Part shown: one piece after another, positions 1 through 5,688 of the stretch | Layout of the letters: every line of letters begins with the position of its first letter | How positions within the stretch are numbered: the stretch's first letter is position 1 | Assembly (NCBI GenBank): GCA_029266295.1 | Contig: JAQSXD010000095.1 | Span: 1 to 12,176 of the forward strand | Length of the DNA stretch: 12,176 nt | Reading direction: 5' to 3' | Origin: Bacillota bacterium | GTDB taxonomy: Bacteria > Bacillota > Clostridia > Peptostreptococcales > Anaerovoracaceae | The notes under the pieces: model-generated | The model's input: only the letters and a program-made list of their open reading frames with translations | Told to the model about the DNA's origin: nothing | The model's database searches: none | Position numbers and translations under genes: made by a program

Positions 1-1
1 C

Positions 2-691
2 GTATTTGTAAAGTCTACGCTGACCAGCATGGCAGTTAAGTCAAACAAGGCGGTTTTCGGACCTCAAACCATCGCCTTGACCTTACAAAACGGTTTGGGA
101 AATATCGACCTGATCCGGGCTGAAATCGGGGAACAAAATGTAATCGCAGGCACGACTGCTCATGGGGCTACCATGCTGGGACCTGGAGCAATGCGTCATG
201 CAGGCAGCGGAAAAACGATCATCGGAGAACTGGACGGTAAACAGACGGAACGAATTCAGCGAATCGCCGCTCTTTTTACGGAAGCAGGACTGGAAACAGA
301 CATCTCAGACAATGTTCTGGGACTTGTCTGGGATAAACTGATGGTAAATGTGGGAATCAACGCGCTCACCGGAATTACAAAGCTTCATAACGGCGAGCTG
401 CTGGACCATCCGGAAATCGAGGCTCTTTTGGAAGCGGCTGTTTCGGAGGCTTATGCAGTGGCAGAAGCGAAAGGAATCTGTTTGAGCTTTCAGGATCCTG
501 TCGGACACACGAAGGATGTTTGCAAAGCCACAGCGGCAAATAAGTCCTCCATGCTCCAGGATATTCTAAACCACAAAACAACGGAGATCGATATGATCAA
601 CGGTGCCATCGTACGAGAAGGAGCTTCTGCCGGTATCCCGACACCGGTCAATCATGTACTGACAAATTTAATTCGATTTATGCAGAAATAA
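2..691 (+). CDS. panE: Ketopantoate reductase family protein (PanE/ApbA), 5'-truncated by window edge
   Basis: This is the C-terminal 229 residues of an NADPH-dependent 2-dehydropantoate 2-reductase family protein. The frame is open to the window edge, so the ATG at 29 is internal. The N-terminal Rossmann GxGxxG segment (roughly 70-80 residues, judging by the usual ~300 aa) lies outside. Visible family signatures, in order, are: a VFVKS strand end, the LTLQNGLGN motif (nt 80-106), and WDKLMVN..INALTG around nt 329-370 with the conserved catalytic-type Lys codon at 335. In the C-terminal domain, KSSMLQDI...KTTEIDMINGAIV has the conserved Glu codon at 584, followed by GIPTPVN. Classical members reduce ketopantoate to pantoate for CoA synthesis. 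Some PanE-family proteins (for example in Lactococcus) instead reduce branched-chain 2-oxoacids to 2-hydroxyacids, which would suit the downstream VOR and Liv genes. The exact substrate cannot be decided here. Confidence 0.88.
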   Translation, partial: VFVKSTLTSMAVKSNKAVFGPQTIALTLQNGLGNIDLIRAEIGEQNVIAGTTAHGATMLGPGAMRHAGSGKTIIGELDGKQTERIQRIAALFTEAGLETDISDNVLGLVWDKLMVNVGINALTGITKLHNGELLDHPEIEALLEAAVSEAYAVAEAKGICLSFQDPVGHTKDVCKATAANKSSMLQDILNHKTTEIDMINGAIVREGASAGIPTPVNHVLTNLIRFMQK

Positions 692-703
692 CTGCAGGCT
701 TAT

Positions 704-748
704 TTGATCACACCTGAGGCATTTTTATGGGATCAGGCTTCTGATCAA
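704..748. other. Inverted repeat after panE (weak terminator or operator candidate)
   Basis: In the 139-bp gap between panE and the M20 gene, TTGATCA (704-710) and TGATCAA (742-748) form a perfect 7-bp inverted repeat. CCTGA (713-717) and TCAGG (733-737) nest inside it. An alternative smaller hairpin is GATCAG-gctt-CTGATC (731-746). GATCA occurs three times. No T-run follows, so it is not a textbook Rho-independent terminator. An operator, an mRNA 3'-end stabiliser, or chance are all possible. Confidence 0.35.
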
Positions 749-830
749 TCGTTCCTGACAGATAAGACTGCTAACTTTCTTTAACAACTTTATATTTCTA
801 ACTTTCATCGTCACTGAAAGGAGCCGTACA

Positions 831-2054
831 GTGAAAATTTACAAGCACGTCGCGGACTGCGTGAAAACTGACGAATTAGTTCAATTTACTCAAAAACTTG
901 TTAGATTTAACAGCGTTTTTGACCCGGAAAAGACTGGAGCCAATGAGGAGGCTGTCGCGAAATTTATTGCGGAGTTTCTGATAATGGAAGGCTTTGAGGT
1001 TCACTTCGAAGAAGTGGTTCCGGGACGTCCAAATGTAATCGCATATCTTAGAGGAAAAAACCCAGGAAAAACTATATTATTTGAAGGACATACCGATGTG
1101 GTAACGGCGGGAGATCCGGAGCAGTGGCATTATGACCCATTCGGAGCCGAAATCGTAGGTGATAGAATCTATGGCAGAGGAACCTGCGACACCAAGGGCA
1201 ATGTTGCTGCCGCTATTTTCGCTGCAAAAGCGGTGAAAGATTCCCGCGTTGCGTTTAACGGAAATATTCTGCTTTGCATTCCCTGCGATGAAGAAGGCAT
1301 GATGCAGGGCATCAAGCACTTCATTGACAAAGGCTGGGCAGACGATGTGGATGCCGCAGTTATCTGTGAGCCGGAGGAAAACCACGTTTGCATTTTCCAA
1401 AAGGGCGCAATGAGAGCAGAAATCCGTGTTTTCGGAAAACAGAGCCACGGCGCCATGCCACTTACTGGAATCAATCCCAACTGGCGACTTGCCAGAATCA
1501 TCTGTGAGCTGGAAAAGCTGGAGCAGGCGGAGAAAGACCGTCTTGGCTGCCATGAGTATTTGAAGTGGCCCAGTATCACACCGACAATTATCGCTTCACC
1601 GGCAAAAGGAGAAGCTCAAATTAATGTCGTACCGGGCGAGGTCTACATGACACTGGATATCAGAACGGTTCCGGGGCAGGATCACGATCAATTGAAGCAG
1701 AGCATTCTAGATATTTACGACAGACTGGCTGAGAAAGATCCCAATTTTAAAGCGACCTTAAACATTATTGAAGAACGACCATGGACTTCGACACCGAAAG
1801 ATGCGGAGATCACCAGGGTTGTTTGCCGTGCTGTCTCGGAGGTTACGGGAAAAGAAGCCGTATGGCAGGGTGTACCCGGAGCAACGGACGGAACTTTCCT
1901 GCATGCCAGAAAAGGGATTCCTGTCATCGTTACCGGCGCAGGCAATACCTATATTCCTCATCATGCCGATGAATATGTGGAAATACCGGAGCTGATTGAA
2001 ACAGCAAAAATTTATGCGCTGACAGCCATGTACTTCCTGAATGAGGATGCGTAA
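831..2054 (+). CDS. M20 family metallo-hydrolase (ArgE/DapE-like deacylase or dipeptidase)
   Basis: This 407-residue protein matches the usual length of the M20/ArgE-DapE family, two-zinc hydrolases that cleave N-acyl groups or peptide bonds in the cytosol. Family landmarks are clear. FEGHTDVV gives the metal ligand H87 and active-site D89. GRGTCDTKG gives bridging D120. The PCDEEG segment gives general base E154 and ligand E155. CEPEE gives ligand E180. GKQSHGAMP around H206 opens the dimerisation domain. PHHADEYVE near the C-terminus gives the last His ligand, H377 by its spacing to E381. The start is GTG at 831, preceded by AAAGGAG (817-823) at 7 nt; no ATG fits better. Substrate specificity (acetylornithine, succinyl-diaminopimelate, acyl-amino acid or peptide) is not readable. 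No arg or dap genes are nearby, and the surroundings suggest amino acid or peptide catabolism. A 16-bp gap to the next gene suggests cotranscription. Confidence 0.9.
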   Translation: MKIYKHVADCVKTDELVQFTQKLVRFNSVFDPEKTGANEEAVAKFIAEFLIMEGFEVHFEEVVPGRPNVIAYLRGKNPGKTILFEGHTDVVTAGDPEQWHYDPFGAEIVGDRIYGRGTCDTKGNVAAAIFAAKAVKDSRVAFNGNILLCIPCDEEGMMQGIKHFIDKGWADDVDAAVICEPEENHVCIFQKGAMRAEIRVFGKQSHGAMPLTGINPNWRLARIICELEKLEQAEKDRLGCHEYLKWPSITPTIIASPAKGEAQINVVPGEVYMTLDIRTVPGQDHDQLKQSILDIYDRLAEKDPNFKATLNIIEERPWTSTPKDAEITRVVCRAVSEVTGKEAVWQGVPGATDGTFLHARKGIPVIVTGAGNTYIPHHADEYVEIPELIETAKIYALTAMYFLNEDA

Positions 2055-2070
2055 GCGGTAGCGGTGTGTT

Positions 2071-2769
2071 ATGCTGGCGTTCGATGACAAGAGAATCAGA
2101 GTCGTGGTCGGACATTACGGCAGCGGCAAAACTGAGTTCTCTGTAAACTATGCGTTAAAACTAGCAGAACAGGGGAAAAAGACCGCGCTTGCAGATCTTG
2201 ATATTGCAAATCCGTATTTCAGAAGCAGAGAAAGACAGGATTTGCTGGAAGAACAAGGTGTACGGGTATACAGCAATACATTCGGTTATGATATCACCGC
2301 AGATCTACCTGCCATTACGGCAGCCATCCGAGGGCCGCTGGAAGATCCTCTCTGCCATTCAGTGATTGATGCAGGGGGAGATCATCTGGGAGCCAGAATT
2401 CTGATACAATTTGATCGGTATTTTGATCCTGCGGATTGTGACTTCTTCTGTGTTGTCAATGGAAGGAGACCGGAGACCAGTACCCTGGGGGGTGCGATGA
2501 ATCATATCTTCAGAATAGAAAAGGAAACAGGCCGAAATATCACCGGTTTGATTAACAATACCCATCTTTTGAAGGAAACGGGAGCGGAGGATGTGGTCAG
2601 AGGATATCACCTCTGCACAGAACTGTCTTCCCGGCTTGGGGTACCTTTAAAATATAATTGCTGTGTACAGACGCTGCTGGAAGAGCTGAGACCAAAAACG
2701 GTACAATATCAGGATTTTCATATATTTCCCATGAGGCTGTATATGAGAGACAGCTGGCTCGATCGATAA
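2071..2769 (+). CDS. P-loop ATP-binding protein of unknown function
   Basis: This 232-residue soluble protein begins with a beta strand and Walker A motif, GHYGSGKT (residues 14-21). A second conserved-looking segment, ADLDIANPYFRSRE (about 41-55), resembles the acidic switch region of SIMIBI/MinD-CobQ-like P-loop NTPases. A candidate Walker B-type strand is SVIDAGGDHLGAR (about 93-105), and LINNTHL sits where a base-recognition strand is expected. Two adjacent cysteines (NCC) lie near residue 191. No transmembrane segment or second domain is visible. The start is ATG 2071, 16 bp after the M20 stop; its ribosome site is weak, which suggests translational coupling. It lies directly upstream of the 2-oxoacid:ferredoxin oxidoreductase operon, so a role in maturation, cofactor insertion or regulation of that enzyme is possible, but this is only inference from position. 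I do not recognise a characterised homologue. Confidence 0.8.
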   Translation: MLAFDDKRIRVVVGHYGSGKTEFSVNYALKLAEQGKKTALADLDIANPYFRSRERQDLLEEQGVRVYSNTFGYDITADLPAITAAIRGPLEDPLCHSVIDAGGDHLGARILIQFDRYFDPADCDFFCVVNGRRPETSTLGGAMNHIFRIEKETGRNITGLINNTHLLKETGAEDVVRGYHLCTELSSRLGVPLKYNCCVQTLLEELRPKTVQYQDFHIFPMRLYMRDSWLDR

Positions 2770-2799
2770 GCCCGAAGTTATGACTCTAACCTTAGCGCC

Positions 2800-2871
2800 G
2801 GTTGGCTAGGGCGTGTCTGAAAGCTGCTTGTGCGGGGGCAATGAGTTTTCAGATACGTCCTAGGATCAACC
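2800..2871. repeat. 17-bp inverted repeat flanked by CTAG (RNA leader hairpin or miniature element relic)
   Basis: The arms at 2806-2822 and 2847-2863 are complementary over 17 positions; two of these are G-T pairs, so pairing as RNA is complete. The loop is 24 nt. Beyond a short internal loop, GGTTG (2800-2804) and CAACC (2867-2871) add 5 more pairs. Each arm carries CTAG at its outer end and CTGAAA or TTTCAG at its inner end. This is consistent with a strong leader hairpin before the oxidoreductase operon, or with a roughly 58-bp miniature transposable-element relic. No poly-T follows, so it is not a classical terminator. Confidence 0.6.
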
Positions 2872-2892
2872 AGGTTGTTCCCTGTCAACCTG
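2871..2892 (+). promoter_or_regulatory. Second leader hairpin upstream of korD
   Basis: CAGGTTG (2871-2877) and CAACCTG (2886-2892) form a perfect 7-bp hairpin with the 8-nt loop TTCCCTGT. It lies 23 nt before the korD ribosome site. Its left arm competes with the outer 2867-2871 arm of the preceding hairpin, because CAACC can pair with either GGTTG copy. The loop TCCCT (2879-2883) is complementary to AGGGA (2918-2922) within the korD ribosome site. A regulatory switch is conceivable but unproven. Confidence 0.4.
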
Positions 2893-2930
2893 TGCGAAGG
2901 AAGTGCTTCACGAAGAAAGGGAGTTATCCA

Positions 2931-3170
2931 ATGGCAAAGGGTATGGTCGTTTTTGACGAAGAACGATGCAAGGGCTGTGAGCTTTGCATCTTCGTCTGTC
3001 CTTTAAAAATATTATCTTTGCATGAAACAAAGATCAATTCAAAGGGTTACCACCCTGCGAGTGTGACGGATCCACAGCGGTGCACCGGCTGCGGAAGCTG
3101 CGGTGTGATCTGTCCCGACGGCGCAATCAGTGTCTACCGAGAGGAGCAGGGAGGGCGCATCAATGAATGA
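2931..3170 (+). CDS. korD: 2-oxoacid:ferredoxin oxidoreductase, delta subunit (two 4Fe-4S ferredoxin-like)
   Basis: This 79-residue ferredoxin-like subunit carries electrons from the catalytic TPP/4Fe-4S core to ferredoxin. Two CxxCxxCxxxC(P/D) motifs are visible: C13, C16, C19 with C23-Pro, and C51, C54, C57 with C61-Pro, each expected to bind one 4Fe-4S cluster. The chosen ATG at 2931 follows AAAGGGAG (2916-2923) at 7 nt. The frame stays open upstream to about 2802, but that extension runs through the inverted repeats and has no comparable ribosome site, so it is not believed. It is first in the delta-alpha-beta-gamma operon, and its end overlaps the alpha-subunit start by 8 nt. The role follows from the family and operon; the vor versus kor name depends on substrate. 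Confidence 0.93.
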   Translation: MAKGMVVFDEERCKGCELCIFVCPLKILSLHETKINSKGYHPASVTDPQRCTGCGSCGVICPDGAISVYREEQGGRINE

Positions 3171-4242
3171 AAAAGTTTTAATGAAGGGGAATGAAGCCTT
3201 TGCAGAAGCAGCGATCAGAAGCGGCTGCCGGTATTACTTTGGCTATCCGATTACCCCGCAGAATGAAATTACAGAATATATGTCAAGGGAACTTGCAAAG
3301 CATGGCGGTTCCTTTGTCCAGGCAGAAAGTGAAATCGCCGCCATCAATATGGCCTATGGAGGCGCTGCGGCAGGAGGAAAGGTGCTTATCTCTTCCTCTT
3401 CACCGGGCATCGCACTGATGCAGGAGGGGTTTTCCTTCCTGTGCTCGACTGAAATTCCGCTGGTGATTCTAAGCGTATCCCGGGGAGGCCCGGGAGTAGG
3501 AACCATCCAGCCGGGGCAGGCAGATTATTATCAGTCCACCAGAGGGGGTGGCAACGGAGATTATCATCTCTTTGTCTTTGCTCCGTCTTCCATTCAGGAA
3601 GCGGTGGACATGATGGCCAGAGCCTTCGATATTGCAGAGGAATATCGGAATCCCGTCATGATTTATGTGGACGGCGTTCTCGGTCAGATGATGGAGCCAG
3701 TGGTGCTGCCAAAGCCTATTCCCGCAGTTAGCGGTGATGAGATCTCCAAGCTAAGGCCTTGGGCTATGACCGGTACAGACGGGAAAAGAGAACATAACGT
3801 GATCAAATCCTTGTACCTCAAGCCGGAAGAGCTGGAAGCTAGAATCCTGGATATGGATCAAAAATATCAAAAGGCAAAAAAAGAGCTGGTCCTTTGCAAG
3901 ACAGAAGGGCTGGAAGAAGCGGAAGTAGTTTTTGTAGCCTATGGTTCCACCGCAAGAATCACCGAGGAAGCGGTAGATCTTTTAGCAGAAGAGGGGATTC
4001 AGGCAGGACTGATCAGACCAGTGAGCCTTTGGCCCTTCCCCTACGATGTGTTTGATCAGATTCCCGATACAGTGAAAGCTGTCATCTCCGTAGAACTGAG
4101 TATGGGGCAGATGATTGACGATGTGAAAATCGGCTGCAAAGGAAGATTCCCCGTTTCCTTGTCAGGCAGAGTGGGCGGAATCCTGATTACACCGCCGGAG
4201 ATCGCAGCAGATGCAAAGAAAGCATTGGGGGTGAGGGCATGA
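3163..4242 (+). CDS. vorB: 2-oxoacid:ferredoxin oxidoreductase, alpha subunit (VorB-like, 2-ketoisovalerate type)
   Basis: This 359-residue alpha subunit contributes the pyrimidine-binding half of the TPP site. Visible landmarks are the opening KVLMKGNEAFAEAAI, the YPITPQNEI motif (about residues 29-37), QAESEIAAINMAYGGAAAGGK (53-73) with the conserved Glu pair, the SSSSPGIALMQEG loop (77-89), and RGGPGVGTIQPGQADYYQ (107-124). The C-terminal third has the domain II pattern of this family. This combination looks more like the VorB group annotated as 3-methyl-2-oxobutanoate dehydrogenase than like 2-oxoglutarate KorA, but substrate assignment from sequence alone is moderate. ATG 3163 is preferred because AGGGAGGG (3148-3154) sits 8 nt upstream; a GTG at 3130 in the same frame lies inside korD. 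The adjacent branched-chain amino acid transporter supports a branched-chain 2-oxoacid substrate. Its end overlaps the beta start as ATGA. Confidence 0.9.
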   Translation: MNEKVLMKGNEAFAEAAIRSGCRYYFGYPITPQNEITEYMSRELAKHGGSFVQAESEIAAINMAYGGAAAGGKVLISSSSPGIALMQEGFSFLCSTEIPLVILSVSRGGPGVGTIQPGQADYYQSTRGGGNGDYHLFVFAPSSIQEAVDMMARAFDIAEEYRNPVMIYVDGVLGQMMEPVVLPKPIPAVSGDEISKLRPWAMTGTDGKREHNVIKSLYLKPEELEARILDMDQKYQKAKKELVLCKTEGLEEAEVVFVAYGSTARITEEAVDLLAEEGIQAGLIRPVSLWPFPYDVFDQIPDTVKAVISVELSMGQMIDDVKIGCKGRFPVSLSGRVGGILITPPEIAADAKKALGVRA

Positions 4243-5039
4243 CAGGAAAGGAAGCCGTACAAAGTGTTATGGTTGATAAAAATCCAAAGAGCATGAAAGC
4301 AGTATTCCAATATACCAAGGGGATGCTGCCGGAGGAAACGACCTATTGTCCCGGCTGTACCCACGGAATTGCCCACAGACTGATCATGGAGGTACTGGAT
4401 GAAAAGGGACTACTGGGCCAGACCATCGGTGTAGCACCCATTGGCTGCAGCATCCTCGCTCACCATTACATGAATGTAGATATGTGTGAATCTGCTCACG
4501 GGCGAGCGCCGGCCATCGCCACGGGTATCCGCAGGGTACAGAAAGACAAAATCATCTTTACCTATCAGGGAGACGGCGATCTGGCATCCATCGGAACGGG
4601 AGAAATCGTTCAGGCGGCCCATAGAGGAGAAAAATTCACCACATTCTTTATCAATAACGCGATTTATGGTATGACCGGAGGGCAGATGGCGCCAACCAGT
4701 CTCATCGGTCAGAAGACCACGACAAGTGCAGAGGGCAGAGATAAGGAGAGTGCCGGAATGCCCATTCGTATGGCGGAACTCATCGCGACCATGGATGGAG
4801 CAGTTTTTGTGGAACGGGTATCGGTGGATTCTCCCGCCAATATCAGAAAAGCGAAGAAAGCGGTACAGAACGCCATCGAGGTTCAGGAGAAACGGCTGGG
4901 ATTTGGATTTGTGGAAATTCTATCTACCTGTCCCACCAACTGGGGGCTGAATCCGGTGAAATCCCTTGAATGGCTGAGAGAGAATATGATTCCCTACTAC
5001 CCTCTCGGAAATCTCAAACATCCCAGGGAGGTGAAGTAA
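4239..5039 (+). CDS. korB: 2-oxoacid:ferredoxin oxidoreductase, beta subunit (TPP-binding)
   Basis: This 266-residue beta subunit binds the TPP diphosphate and Mg2+. It has YCPGCTHG (C37, C40 as likely cluster ligands), IGVAPIGCS (C70), and the conserved AHGRAPAIATGIRR stretch (86-99). The TPP/Mg motif starts with GDGDLASIGTGE (111-122) and ends in NNAIYGMTGGQMAPT (139-153). STCPTNWG near residue 229 is also typical. The start ATG 4239 overlaps the alpha stop (ATGA) behind a GGGGGTGAG ribosome site; Met codons at residues 11 and 19 are later alternatives. With alpha, gamma and delta it would convert a 2-oxoacid plus CoA and oxidised ferredoxin to acyl-CoA, CO2 and reduced ferredoxin in the cytoplasm. 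No truncation or missing motif was seen. Confidence 0.93.
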   Translation: MTGKEAVQSVMVDKNPKSMKAVFQYTKGMLPEETTYCPGCTHGIAHRLIMEVLDEKGLLGQTIGVAPIGCSILAHHYMNVDMCESAHGRAPAIATGIRRVQKDKIIFTYQGDGDLASIGTGEIVQAAHRGEKFTTFFINNAIYGMTGGQMAPTSLIGQKTTTSAEGRDKESAGMPIRMAELIATMDGAVFVERVSVDSPANIRKAKKAVQNAIEVQEKRLGFGFVEILSTCPTNWGLNPVKSLEWLRENMIPYYPLGNLKHPREVK

Positions 5040-5570
5040 ATGGCGACGCATAAACTGATCATTGCCGGCTTTGGAGGGCAGGGCGTCATGCTGATCGGGC
5101 AGATGATTGCCTACGCCGGTATGCTGGAAGGAAAAGAGGTTACCTGGATGCCCGCTTACGGGCCAGAAATGAGGGGAGGAACCGCCAACTGCACCGTTGT
5201 CATCTCTGATCGGAAGATCAGCTCCCCCATCGTAACCGAGGCCACGGCAGTCGTGGCAATGAACCTGCCTTCTCTGCATAAATTTGAGAAGCTGGTGAAA
5301 CCGGGAGGTCTGCTTTTCATCAATTCGTCCTTGATTCATGAAGATGCAGACAGAGATGATGTGGAAGTCTGCCGGATTGATGCGAACGAGATTGCGGTGA
5401 GGCTTCAAAATGACAAGGTCTCGAATATGGTAATCCTCGGTGCTGTCGTAAGCAAAACCGGGGTTGTCAAAATGGGGAGCATTGAAAAAGTGATGGATAA
5501 GTTATTTACCGGTAATAAAGTCAAGACATTACCTCTAAATAAAAAAGCATTGACAGCGTGGGAGGCTTGA
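5040..5570 (+). CDS. korC: 2-oxoacid:ferredoxin oxidoreductase, gamma subunit
   Basis: This 176-residue gamma subunit belongs to the POR/KOR gamma domain family. Hallmarks are IIAGFGGQGVMLIG (7-20), PAYGPEMRGGTANC (38-51) and PSLHKFEKLVKPGGLLFINSSL (78-99). The domain contacts CoA and the catalytic core and completes the heterotetramer. ATG 5040 starts on the base after the beta-subunit TAA, and an unusually strong ribosome site, GGAGGTGA (5027-5034), sits inside the end of the beta gene. The gene is full length and ends 118 bp before livK. No clear terminator follows, so readthrough into the transporter genes is possible. Confidence 0.92.
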   Translation: MATHKLIIAGFGGQGVMLIGQMIAYAGMLEGKEVTWMPAYGPEMRGGTANCTVVISDRKISSPIVTEATAVVAMNLPSLHKFEKLVKPGGLLFINSSLIHEDADRDDVEVCRIDANEIAVRLQNDKVSNMVILGAVVSKTGVVKMGSIEKVMDKLFTGNKVKTLPLNKKALTAWEA

Positions 5571-5688
5571 TATCCTTTTGCATCTTTCACGGTTAAGGAG
5601 GAGAGCCGTGATCTCATGCAAGCATGATGAAACACTAAAGTTTAAAGGAAAGGATGAGTATGATGATAGCATCATACGGGGGAAGAAG
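5571..5688 (+). promoter_or_regulatory. livK leader: hairpin, upstream in-frame GTG and 12-codon uORF
   Basis: Three signals lie in this 118-bp gap. A perfect 8-bp hairpin pairs GTATGATG (5658-5665) with CATCATAC (5670-5677) around the loop ATAG and abuts the livK ribosome site GGGGGAAG (5678-5685). A strong AAGGAGG (5595-5601) sits 6 nt before GTG 5608, which is in frame with livK with no stop between. Finally, ATG 5654, preceded by AAAGGA, opens a 12-codon ORF whose TGA (5690-5692) overlaps the livK ATG. These suggest translational control of livK. No convincing promoter was found here. Confidence 0.45.

Noticed and set aside
1077..1553. Minus-strand 158-codon frame opposite the M20 gene
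   Set aside because: It is antisense to conserved active-site motifs of the M20 gene and has no motif of its own.
2802..2930. N-terminal extension of korD
   Set aside because: The frame is open but runs through two inverted repeats; ATG 2931 has the ribosome site and gives the normal short ferredoxin-like length.
4920..5408. Long minus-strand open frame opposite the beta/gamma subunit genes
   Set aside because: It is antisense to two intact, strongly recognised subunits, has no recognisable motif and looks like a composition-driven shadow.
5550..5576. TTGACA (5550-5555) as a -35 box for livK
   Set aside because: The hexamer is perfect, but it lies in the end of korC and the best -10 match (TATCCT) is at only 15-nt spacing and matches poorly.
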